Below, piece by piece: positions 45,692-56,750 of a DNA stretch of 64,000 bases. A program made the position numbers and the translations under genes. This DNA is from Siphonodentalium dalli. Lineage: Eukaryota > Mollusca > Scaphopoda > Gadilida > Siphonodentaliidae. The stretch lies in assembly GCA_032622095.1 (NCBI GenBank), contig CP136061.1, positions 4,770,505-4,834,504 of the forward strand, in the 5' to 3' direction. Positions within the stretch are counted from its first letter, which is position 1. Each line of letters opens with the position of its first letter. A model generated the notes under the pieces. That model searched no databases. It saw only the letters and a list, made by a program, of their open reading frames with translations, and was not told the origin of the DNA.

Positions 45692-47414
45692 ATGAAGCAC
45701 CAGTGTTCAATTTGCTCTAGTGAGTATGTGCGGAACCATGATTTGATAAGACATGTACAATCTAAGCACACTGAGTTTGTTAACCGACACCCACAGCAGC
45801 ACCACCAAGCAGCAGCAACAAACAGCAGCAGCAGCAACAGGCAGCAGCATCATCAGCCACAACAACCGCCATTACAGCAACACCAGATACTACAACACCA
45901 GCAGGAGAAACAGCAACAAAGCGACATAACATCCTGCTTTGATGATTCAATGGCCAATGTCCAAGAAGATTTTATTTTCAAGCATCCATTCACGGCATGT
46001 GTAAGTGGACCGACATCTAGTGGGAAGACGTACTTCGTGAAAACCTTGCTACAAAAGTCTGCCTCAAAAATATCACCCGCATCTGACAGAATAATATGGT
46101 TTTATAAATATTGGCAGCCCCTATATGATGACATAAAGTATACCGTCACCCCTCAGGTCAACTTTATACGGGGAATACCAGCAAACTTGGATTCGCTTAT
46201 CAACCCCCAGTATAAAAATCTAGTTGTACTCGATGACTTGATGCAAACTTCATCAAAAGACCAGAGAGTTAATGATTTACATTCCGAAGGAAGTCACCAT
46301 TTGAACTTATCTTTGATAAGTTTGAACCAGAATTTCTACTACAACAAGCCCGACGCAATGACGAAATTGTCAATATTTGGTATTGTTCAATAATCCAATT
46401 GACAAGGGTTTAATTTCAACATTATCAAGACAGATGTATCCTGAATGCCCTCAACGTATGATGCGAGAGTTTTCGGAAGCGACGAGTGAACCGTACGGTT
46501 ACCTACTGGTGGATTTAAAAGCCGCAACACCAGACACATTACGGCTGTGACAGAATGTGCTAAAAGAGGACACGAACCAACATATGGGTGAATGGAATGG
46601 CATGAAATATAATCTCCATAAGGACAGCGAGCACCCAGATGAACAGAATGTGGTGAAATGTGATGACAACAATAGCCCGGATCAACGGAATGAGATGAAA
46701 TATGATGACAGAGATCTCCCTGGTCAACGGGAGTGCATGACATATAATTATATTGTGCCCCAGGGTCAACATAATGGCTATACTAAGGACATAAGGACAC
46801 CTGGTGAGATCAATGAAATTAATAAAGAAAACCATGAAAACATAGGCATTCGAGAAGACATGGCGTACCCTTGCAATGACTGTGGGCTTTTGTTCGAAGA
46901 TCAGCATGATGTCCAGAGACACGTAAAAAACTGGTGTCAAGAAAATAAGTTAAAACGAAAATTAACTGAGGACACGGATGATAGTCAGAATAAGAAAATT
47001 AAAACGAATGAAGATGATTACTTCAAAAGTTTGTGTGATGAGAGTAGAGATAAAGCACAAGAAGCATGGAGTGATAACGTGGAAACGTATATGGAAAATG
47101 GCTCGACAGAAAAAGAGGCAAAAGAACAAGCTGACAAGGACCTTAAAAGTACAAATCTTAAAACTGAAGGCATGAGGCTATTTATGAATGTTTATGCTTG
47201 GACAATAATAAAGAATATGTGGCTGCGCAATGGTACTCTGCACAACAGTGTCATGGATAAAGTGGAGAAATATATGAAGAATGGTTTTGAAGATCGTGAT
47301 GCAGTGAAAATGTCAATATTAAAGTACAGACCATTGCTAGAAAAGTTCATGGACGAAACAAGTGACACATCTGACGAAAGTGATGACAATTCGGACGAAA
47401 GTGACTGTGAATAG
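45692..47414 (+). pseudogene. Zinc-finger/packaging-type ATPase, right-arm copy, frameshift plus stop
   Basis: Start 'MKHQCSICSSEYV' with C2H2 residues C5, C8, H21 and H26. A Gln/His-rich linker covers about residues 34-76. Walker A 'GPTSSGKT' lies at 106-113 and Walker B 'NLVVLDD' at 176-182. The frame is intact through Walker B, then a net 2-nt loss near 46347 shifts it after 'NQNFYYNK' and ends it at 46393. The original phase contains a further TGA at 46548 where the left arm has CGA. It is open again to 47414, including the second finger and acidic tail. Nonsense at codon 127 in the left arm is absent here. A 118-aa minus frame over it is a shadow. Confidence 0.85.
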
Positions 47415-47479
47415 TTAATATAATAAATTGTACTATGTACTACTTGTCATGTTATTTTTCTCTTTTTTCCCTCGCTCAC

Positions 47480-47735
47480 TTGCTTTTTTCAGTGGCGCTC
47501 ACCACCGTACCCACATAGCTTTCCGATGAATGGAAACAAGCCATATTTTTGACTAAATCCTGAACCGCCGGCGGCAGCGCCGCCGCCAATTTCTTTGCAT
47601 GCCATAGGATTATGTAGTTGCCGCCGCCGCCGCCGGCGGCGACGCGGCGTTGACATGCGCATTACGGCCGCCGCCGGCGGCGGCTGGTCGACTCGCATAT
47701 ATAAGAGAATGCATTGGCACAGGATAAAAAAAATC
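47480..47735. repeat. GC-rich CCGCCGGCGGCGG blocks, right arm
   Basis: Several runs of 'gccgccgccgccggcggcg' (about 47563-47585, 47621-47648, 47668-47685), each a self-complementary CCG/CGG dyad, interrupt an AT-rich element. Similar blocks sit at 42287-42300, 44641-44675 and 45139-45207. The 69-aa Arg-rich frame is an artefact of the triplet run. Confidence 0.8.
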
Positions 47736-48296
47736 CCGACTTCCGACTGGATTTGATATAGCGGGTCACATTTATGACTAAATCCTGAATTTTGTTTAAT
47801 TTTTGAAGTTTTTTGAAATTTGTGAAATTTTTGAAATTTTGTAAGTTTTTGAACTTTTTGAAGTTTTTGAAATTTTTGAAGTTTTTGAAATTTTTGAAGT
47901 TTTTGAAATTTTTGAACTTTTTGAACTTTTTGAACTTTTCAATGCGAGTGTCACTTTAACATTATCCCACAGTGTGCGCCATGTATTACTTTAACATTCA
48001 TCCATAGTGAGTGTCACTTTAATAATCATCCCCAGTGAGAGCCTAGTGTCCCTTTAACATTAAAGACTGAAGCTACCCCACCGAGATCATCACGTGATAT
48101 ACATGTAGATAATATACCATTCATATGGAGAAGTCTGGATATAACCAGCGGGTCATGTCCGGACATGTCCAACCGGTACAAATAGACCAACGCGTGGGCG
48201 GAGAATATAGGTAAAACTGTCTAGACGGGAGTACTGCATATAGGTCGTGTACTTCGGATTATGCTAATTAGCCCCCAACTGGGCCCTGTATCATCA

Positions 48297-48302
48297 ACCT
48301 GT
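48297..48302 (+). repeat. 6-bp target duplication, right (ACCTGT)
   Basis: Matches 41697-41702. The next base starts the 44-bp minisatellite, so the element lies at or beside one edge of that array. Confidence 0.65.
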
Positions 48303-48935
48303 CTATATATAGTGCATTGATATATCGTTGGTGGCCTCTTGTTCGTGTGTAACTACATCTATAGTGTATTGAGATATCGTTGGTGGCCTCTTGTTCGTGT
48401 GTAACTACATCTATAGAGTATTGAGATATCGTTTGTGGCCTCTTGTGGCATCTTGTTCGTGTTTCTATAGTGTATTGAGATATCGTTGGTGGCCTCTTGT
48501 TCCTGTTTGTAGTATCGATGCCTATAGTGTATTAAGATATCGTTGGTGGCCTCTTGTTCGTGTTTGTAGTATCGATGCCTATAGTGTATTAAGATATCGT
48601 TGGTGGCCTCTTGTTCGTGTTTGTAGTATGGTGTATTGAGATATCGTTGGTGGCCTCTTGTTCGTGTTTATATAGTGTATTGAGATATCGTTGGTGGCCT
48701 CTTGTGCGTGTGTCTATAGTGTATTGATATATCGTTTGTGTCCTCTTGTTCGTGTTTCTATAGTGTATTGAGATATCGTTGGTGGCCTCTTGTTCGTGTT
48801 TCTATAGTGTATTGAGATATCGTTTGTGGCCTCTTGTTCGTGTTACTATAGTTTATTGATATATCGTTGGTGGCCTCTTGTTCGTGTTTGTAGTATTGAG
48901 ATATCGTTTGTTGCCTCTTGTTCGTGTCTGCAGAA
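48303..48935 (+). repeat. ~44-bp minisatellite
   Basis: The unit 'tatagtgtattgagatatcg' + 'ttggtggcctcttgttcgtg' + 'ttt' repeats about 13-14 times. Length variants arise from the 'gtttgtagtatcgatgcc' and 'gtgtaactacatc' spacers. Frames with 'RYRWWPLV' repeats are artefacts. Confidence 0.93.
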
Positions 48936-50714
48936 TCGATATCCAGCACTTTTGGTAAGAAATATTCGACCAGGATTTTTAATATGCATGTGAAGCTGTT
49001 TGTCCCAGGAGGTGTATGTAATTAATTTGTGAATGTTTGTCTGTCTCCATGTTATCCATTTTGCTCCTGTTAGTCCATGCTTGTATCTAGTGTGCCCAGT
49101 ACGATCGCAAGTCGCACACAATGTAGATAATGTAGATGTAGATGTTTATTCGTACAAGAAAACTAAGATGCGTGCATCAGGTCACCCATGAACTATTTAG
49201 CATAGAACGATTCAATTCGGTTGCAGTTTCACAACGTTACAAATGACATACGATTACACAAGACGAACCTTGGGTGTGGAACTATGTAATAGCGAATATT
49301 AATGTTCTAAATCCCATATTTCAACTTTAGTTGTGATTGGGGGGGTCGTACTTTATAATTAAGTACGGGTGTAATTAAGTACGGGTAATTAAAAGTAACA
49401 AATCGTTTAGTTTCTATCGTATCGGCTGAAAGGGGTGAGCAGATTTATGTTGATGAATGTTCTCGTTAGCTGCCAATATAATGTGCATATTTGTCCCGTT
49501 ACGTTTATACACTGTAGCATTGGCGGGCCAGAGTGTGTTGACATGTTAATTGTTTGGTTCATTAATAACAGATCAGCAGGGATTTGTCGTGATAACCTAT
49601 ACGTGGAAATATGCTACCTAAACGGTTAAATTAACGGTCGATCTATTACACCACCGTGTATAGTCGGGTTAAATAGGTATATTATATAGGGACGTGTGCT
49701 CAATTTTGGTGTGGACCGATGATCGAAAAAAAAAATCAGAGGTAAATGTCGGCGGGCGGGAGGGCCATTTTTTCAATAATTTTTTAAGAAATTGAGCATT
49801 TGCAGCAGCAGCAAAAAAAGGGTGTACAATTGGCAAATGATGAGGGGCGGTGTGACGTGTAACTATGATTGAAATTAGATATGCAATTTGGAGATTATTG
49901 GATGAGGGATGTTATATTAATTATATTAAAGGGACGAGAGGGCTTAGTTGCCGAAAATATTCATATTTGTTCCAAACACCGTAAACAGAAAAATATTAAA
50001 ACGCATACATTTTGGTTCAAATATACGATCACTATCGCTTAAGCATCATGCTTACATAAAGACCTACTATATTTTACCTAAACAAGAGTCTGATTGTGTT
50101 ATAGAAGGCAGCACAATGCTACTGGCTAATCACACACAAATGGTATAAACGCTCTTTATTATTTCCAAATAAGGAATTGAGCAACAAGGAACGCTCTTTA
50201 TGTTTACCATCATAATATAAAGAAACACCAGGAAAGTAACTTTTTATGCTTTGTTTACATAACAATCGTCAAATTTACGACAATAACATACGGTTTATGA
50301 GATATTTCTCATTTGTATATTAACAAAGTCTGTCTATATTTGAATATTATTTTCGTTTGTAGCGGTTTTTGACAGGTGTAAATATGTTCACAGGATACCC
50401 ACCAAGGCCTTCCGTACCTTTAAGGTATACTGCAACTTTTTTTCTTTTCAATAGCAGAATACAGAATGCTATTAAGAAGTGACTCAAAACACAGAACATT
50501 TTTTTTAATTATAAGTATTGAGCAGTAAGAAATATTTGAGTCGAGGAAACCAGTAACGAAAGGCGATATTAACATGATTTCTGTCAGAGAATAATTGTTT
50601 ACGTTCCAATGAATATTAAAATGTACTGAAAACAAACTGCTAATGGGTGCCAGACTTTCATAAACACAAATTATGTATTAATGATGTAACGACATATTTC
50701 GTTCTTTAATGTCT
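48936..50714. other. No gene recognised
   Basis: Short frames at 49435-49629 and 49948-50148 have no recognisable family. I see no RNA gene or further PTP exon. Confidence 0.4.
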
Positions 50715-51705
50715 CAAAAAATAGGGGGTGGGGATGTTTGGATCTCTAGTTTAACGACATTTTTCGGTCTTTGTATTTTAATGACATTTTTCGGTCTTTA
50801 TAATATCTCACGATATAGGGGGTATTTGGATCTCTAGTTTAACGACATTTTTCGGTCTTTATAGTTTAACGACATTTTCGGTCTTTAATATCGCAAGATA
50901 CAGGGGCCCTTAGGGGGGTATTTGGATCTCTAGTTTAACGACATTTTTCGGTCTTTGATAGCAAAATGGAAGAAGTACATCTTTGGAAAGATGTGGTGGC
51001 CCTAAAAAGGAAAGTTGTTTGGTGGTCTTGAAATGCAGTTTTTCTTAACAGTCTTCCTAGATTAAAGTGACGTGAAACACTCCGGCAGACACCGGGCAGA
51101 GTGATCAAATAGAAATTAAGAATAATCTTTCTCAAAGTAGTTATTGTTACGAATATTAATCCAAATGGATGATACACAACGTCATTCTTATATATTAGTT
51201 AAATGCAATGACTCTCGATGGCGAAATCATATTTGTTTAATTATAGCCGATAGTTGCGCCTCGAATCGAGGTGTAAATATTTACAATTTGGAGTAGTTCA
51301 GACGATGTTCTCTATGAAGTCGTGTTGTAGATTTCTTTGGAAATTTTCAGTGATGTTAGTAGAATGATAGCATTCCCCAGGTTGGCAAAGTGCCCGAGCA
51401 CTAACTTATCAATTTATCGCACCCGAAAAAGTCCATAACAAGTCCATAATATGTCTTTAAGCAAATATATAAATCTCCGAAAACAAACCTTCTAAAGCAT
51501 TAAACGATTTGCTATATTTCCAGGGCATATATTTCATCTGATTTAGCTTTTTCGCTGATATATACTTTTTCACGAGAATCCAGGGTAATTTGCGAGAATA
51601 TTTTCGAGAATCTAGATTTGGATTCTCGCCGAAATATAAGCCCAGATTTCACTCTGAAGTGTGCCTAAATGGCATAAATTGTACCGTGGTTCCCATGTTC
51701 GCCAA
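50715..51705 (+). repeat. Left inverted arm of the foldback element
   Basis: About 990 bp. The outer 250 bp contain about six 'aacgacattttt(c)ggtctttat' repeats and copies of 'ggtatttggatctctagt'. The inner part carries 'gagaatctagatttggattctcgcc' dyads. Open frames over it are not genes. Confidence 0.8.
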
Positions 51706-52118
51706 AGTGGCATTAATTTATTTCAGGATAATACTAATAGGCATTCATTTATATCACTGATATCAGGACAATAAATAGCCATTTCCATTGCATGGAACAG
51801 AAAAGAGCGTTATTGTTTATCAGTGTTGTTTTTGGAAGTGGTGGTAGTTCAATTTTATACGTTTCGATCCCCAATAAGTATTTCCGAACAAATGAATTAT
51901 TAACAAGCGTGACATGACATCATTGACGAAGATAATTTACACCGATCTACGAGAAGTAGCCAAATACCTTAAGGTAATTGACAGTCTTTCGGCTGCTGTT
52001 ATCTGATTATTTCACCCAAAACTTAGGTGTTTATTTCACACTGTTTCTTGGATAACCTGTGTGTCGACTGAGAACCTGTGTGTCAATTGAGGAGAACACA
52101 CGGAGGATTTGTGTAAAT
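51706..52118. other. Interior of the foldback element
   Basis: Unique sequence between the left arm and the first copy of the LINE-flanking repeat. Nothing is recognised in it. Confidence 0.4.
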
Positions 52119-53002
52119 GTTAGCCCAAACGACATTTCGAAGTAACGACGGCTTTGTTGTTTATTTCGAGGAATAATACCGCATCATATGAATTCAGCCC
52201 AAATATATTGACAGGTGTCAAGGGTCTAACTCTATACTGAGCAATAAAAAAACTAATATAATAAATACCGAGTATATTTAATTTAACGCCAATGGGTCGT
52301 TTATGTGAGTTTAAGAGTGTATTTATGCCTAAAGCAAAGTGAAATAACGATCTTAAAATGAATTGGCCGGTATATTTTATTAGTTATCAGGGTTACCAGG
52401 GTCGTAGTTGCATAAATTACAATATATTTTTATGCTAAGATAATTGCGTGGTTATTTGTTTGTTATGGATTGATCGGTATTCAGGTTAACACAAATCCCA
52501 TATATGGAAATTCCAAATATGGAAAGTGACTTGCGCATGCGCAAAACAGATACAATGGTCTTACTAAAAACGAAGCAATAAATGATTGATAACAACAAAC
52601 ACCGACGCAGTTAAATAACGACATTAGATGGTCGTGTATTTCGTCTTTAAGAGTGTGTTAATGTCTAAATCGTGTGATTAACTACTTAAAAAATATTGCG
52701 ACTACATATTTCGATAATTATCAGGTCCGCAGTTGGATCATGAAAATATTTCTGACTTTTATGTTAAGATTATTGCTTGGTATTTCACACATTTTCTCCG
52801 AGTCGAACCGGGGCCGGAGTACACTTTTTAGTGACCATAAATCTATAACTTCCGTTTTGCCGAATAACCGAAGAAATATTGTCAACTGTTTCCACGTTTA
52901 TTCTCACTTATACCGTGTTTATATCCGTTTTATCCTATTTGTTGTTGTGTAGTGCATTACTTTGATCAAGTCTGCGCTTGTGTTATTCTCACAAAAGGTA
53001 AT
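52119..53002 (+). repeat. Left copy of 884-bp direct repeat flanking a LINE
   Basis: Repeated at 59305-60187 with nine substitutions and one 1-nt indel (counted by eye). It ends exactly where the LINE's 3' end begins. It is placed as a target-site duplication but is unusually long. The 92-aa and longer frames in both copies are incidental. Confidence 0.9.
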
Positions 53003-53125
53003 ATATCTTTAATACCTCCTCTGTGGAGAGTCAGCTTATATACACTGTACCCGTATAGAAATATAATATATGCACAAGGATACATAACAAAGTCAAGCGG
53101 AACACGTGCGAAAGAACGCACTGCA

Positions 53126-56100
53126 TTAGGAACGAATGCCCCGCATAACGTTGCACGCGTGCAGAAGGAACACAGCGGCGTCTACGATCAGTTCGCCGGA
53201 GTTACAACAGACATCTATCCATTCACACAGGGTAGTACTTCCTAGAAGTAGCGCCGCTAGGTTCAGACATGACAGGGATTGCAGGCGATCGAAAGCCCGG
53301 ATCCCGAAAACGTCAATAATTCTCTCCAAAAAGATATCACGTAGATGTATCACAATACTTGCTTTGCAGGAGAATAGCGCGTGGGTAATCTCATTGTCGT
53401 AAAATAAACCGCACTGAGCACAACACAGTCTATTTGGATATGTGGTTTTATTTAATAGAAGTGCCAGATGACGCAGCTCTCTCGATCGGTGACGGTTGTG
53501 CGAAAGCAGAGACCATATTCGTCATGAAGACAGAGGATTGGCGTGGCATTTCAGAAATAAAGAGAGATCAGTGTCAGATGAAACCGAGTTTAACCATTCC
53601 AGTCTGTAGTGAGTTGCAACTGAAGATTTCACAAGTTTTTTCCACTCCATTTTACTTGGGAAGAAACCAGTATCCATGTATTCTAGGAGAACATTGAGAA
53701 GGTCGTACTGGCGGAGCAAGGGCATGACATCTGCGACGAACCCAGAAGATTGGCGATTGAAGAAGACATATTGGTGCAATTTTAGCAAAAATAGTTGCAG
53801 TGGAATCTGATGGCCCTGTGGAAGATGAACAAGCTTCTCAACGAATAAAAGTTTTTTCACGTGTAGTTCTCTTGACACAGGCATAATGCCGAGAAGACGT
53901 AGAGAAACATATGATCTGGTTCGAGTTGGTAAAGACTGACAGTTCTTTATACACGAACGGAAAGACTTCTCAATAGTTTGTATGGCGGACTGATTGACAA
54001 GTGGGAAAAGTTCTGCACCATATAGAGCTCTTGGTAGCACAATTGATTTGAAGAGCTTAATCATCGTTGTGGGTGTGCTAGCCTGTAATTTCTGCTTCCC
54101 TGATAAGGAAAAATATGACCGACGCATTTTTTGTGACATGAGTTCTGCTCGTTTTGTCGCCGTTTTGAATTTGGTTTGCAGGATACCGAGGTGGGTGCAT
54201 TCTACGTCGCATCGAGAGACCACACTCTATTAGAACGGTCGTGTTTCTGAGTGGACTCGTTGTATACAACGGTTTGGCTCTTTGTAGAAGAGAACGTGAA
54301 TCTCCACTTTGCGCTGTATTCAAAGCATTTAGACATCTTTGAGTCCAATCCACTCTTTGTTAATGATAGTAACGCTATATCATCAGCGGTTGTGGGAGCA
54401 GCACAAGAAATTCCATGCATTTTTAAGCCATCGGTTGTGGATGAGAGGTCTTTGATTAGGTCGTTTATATACACTAAATAGAAAAACGGCGAGCACACGG
54501 CTCCTTGCCGCGTTCCTTGGCATATCTTCAGTGGTTCCGAAATGAATCCGTTAGATATAACACGACTGTTGCAATCAGTATGCATGCTGTGTATTATCCG
54601 AAGCATTTTGTCTTCGATTTCAAGGTTATGCAGTTTCAGTAAAAGTCCAGAGTGCCACACCTTGTCAAAGGCTTTCTGTGAGTCTAAGAAGCATACATAT
54701 GCGCGAGAACTATTATCTTTAGCGTGTGCAACGGCTTCCTGTAGTATAAAGGAAGTCATCTCACAGCTGATTTCTTTCTGGAATCCATTCTGTAGCGAAT
54801 GTGGGAATCCAGAAATAAATGGTGAGTTGATTATTCTGTTTAGGAGAACGCTCTCATAAACTTTATATATCACGGGTAGTAATGTTATTGCACGGTAGCT
54901 ATCGGGTTGCTCTTTCGGTTTGGGTTATCCTTTGTAGATTGGAATGATGAGACCAAGTTTGAGTTTATGTGGGACATATGTCATATCGAACATGCTATTT
55001 AGAAGAAGCAGATAATTCGCAGGAAAGATTTATTGCAGAATATGAGGTGCTCGTTCACTATGCCGTCTGCTCCGCCCGCTTTACCCCTTTTAAGTGAACG
55101 AACAGCTGCTCGTATCTCGGTCACAGAAATAGGTTCAGGTGGCACGTGGTGGTTGTCACTGGTGTTTGAAAGCAGTACTTCGACAGTTCTCTCGACTTCT
55201 GTTTCGAATTTGGTGTCAACGTGCTCACTGCGAGAATAGAGGTTTTCAAAATAGTCTCTCCATCCAGATACTATATTACAAGGATCGCGCACAATAGTAT
55301 CATGGAATTTCATTGCTGAGCTTAGAGGTGACGATTTCTTGTTGGATTGGATCAAGAGTATCCAGAAAGCAGTTTGATCGCATGTGGCGAATCGCTCAAG
55401 TTAATCGTATATATGTTGTTGGTGTTGTTCGGCTGCTAACCGTATTCCTCTTCGCAGCAGACGCTTTGATTGCTTGTAGGCTATATAGGTAGGTGATATT
55501 GCTGAGTGATTTTTACCAGCCTTAATCCATGAGATTCTCTTTGACTACACGTCATTGTGTATAACTGTCAGGGAAGGGTTCCAATAAGGCTTTAGTTTAG
55601 AATGAAGTTTGCGAAATCCTGCGGCAAATTCGGATGCCTTTAGTAATGCTAATACAATGCGGTCATATGTGAGATCGATCAAAGTTTTGCACATGCGTGT
55701 GGTCTGAAGAAATTCAAAGTCGCCACAACAAGCGTCTAGGTGAGAATTGTACATGGATTCATCAAGTGCTTTCCAGTTAAATACTGGCTTATTCAGTGGC
55801 TTTGGGTTTCCGAGTGAACCACTTGAGTTAGGAATGGTGCACGAACAAGCGACTGGCACATGACATGATGTATTTGAAGCGTCGTCGTCGAAGATTGTGC
55901 ACGATGCGAACATGTCAGAAATAATTGAAGGCACAAGTATGTGGTCAATAACCGTTGGATTGGCCACAGTAGCGAATGGAATGAACGTTGGTTTGTCTCT
56001 GGTCAATCTGGAAGATGCACACAGAGAGACGTAATTCAGGTCGTCCAGGAAATTAGTGAATAATACAACACGGTGAGCATGTCTCTGTGGGCATGTTAGT

Positions 56101-56609
56101 TGACGGGAATCGCTTAAATGGACGTTCAAATCTCCCATCACTATCACGTGACCGAACTCGGAGAATTTAGCGATACAGTTATCCAGCGAAGTCAGACATT
56201 CGCCAAAGTAATCATCTCCGTGGTTTGTGCTGGGTAGGTAAGCCTGTATTAGAATGAGATATGTGTCTCCAATTTTTAGCTGCACAGCGATAGTTCTTGC
56301 ATTATCCGTTTCCAGTACGGAACACGAACCTGCGAGTTTTCGACTGATTAGGAAGGCAACTCCGTCGCGGGTAAAAGACACTCCTGAAGAAGTAGTTATT
56401 TTTCTCCCGGGTTTCGCGATTGACACGTAATTGTTTGTAAGAGAGTCTAAGAACGACAGAGATTGTTCGTCCAGCCAATGTTCTGATAGGCCGAGTACAT
56501 CATAACAATTAGATTTGAGCAGTTCACCGAGATAAAGGGAAGACGATTTTGCCCCAGTGGCGTTCCATGTAATAAGTTGTAAGTTCATAGTCGAAGATAA
56601 TTGTAGCAC
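53126..56609 (-). pseudogene. LINE ORF2: endonuclease and reverse transcriptase, multiply broken
   Basis: The endonuclease frame (56609-55545) has 'ITWNATG', 'GLSEHWL', 'VMGDLNVHLSD' and 'PTVIDHILVP'. The usual SDH near its end reads 'SCHVPV', so the Asp is lost. A stop ends this frame at 55545. The next open piece (55355-54999) has 'LKRGKAGGADGIVNEHL', typical just before RT. The RT piece (54873-54202) has motif A 'FLDSQKAFDKVWH', motif B 'QGTRQGAVCSPF' and catalytic 'TADDIALL'. The thumb region follows in another phase (54223-53522). A Cys/His motif 'CAQCGLFYDNEITHALFSC' lies near 53350-53415, and the last piece ends at 53126. At least four lesions separate these parts. Confidence 0.9.
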
Positions 56610-56750
56610 ATGTCACACTATGGAAGACTGTATTAGCGTTGGTGGTTAAAGTCTGAATCAGAATTTTGACCATTGCCTGGCGTTGTGTGACGAGGGGGGT
56701 CTGAACTCCACGGGCGACACACTACTCCTCGAGGCAGAAATTTACGTACG

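Larger units (their letters stand above)
41703..48296. mobile_element. Head-to-head palindromic element with outward ATPase genes
   Basis: A left arm (41703 to about 44702) and a right arm (about 45113-48296) are inverted copies around a 410-bp unique centre. Ends are TGATGATACAGGGCCCAG and its complement (5'-TG...CA-3'), flanked by ACCTGT on both sides. Each arm, read outward from the centre, has a GC-rich block, a TATA-like box, a 73-codon Lys-rich ORF, a second TATA-like box, a roughly 574-codon zinc-finger/ATPase gene, an AT-rich minisatellite and subterminal 'TTAAAGTGACACT' repeats. The ATPase type, the 6-bp duplication and the TG/CA ends recall Polinton/Maverick or related virus-like elements. 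No integrase, DNA polymerase or capsid gene is visible, so it would be non-autonomous. The class assignment is inference. Confidence 0.85.
45113..48296 (+). repeat. Right arm of the palindromic element
   Basis: About 3.18 kb, inverted relative to the left arm. It carries additional CCG/CGG-rich sequence near 47560-47690 and ends TATCATCA just before the right ACCTGT. Confidence 0.9.

Noticed and set aside
47489-47698. Arg-rich 69-aa minus frame
   Set aside because: Encoded by a CCG/CGG triplet run and not shared with the left arm.
48391-48639. 82-aa Trp-rich repeat protein
   Set aside because: Product of the 44-bp minisatellite; phase is lost at length variants.
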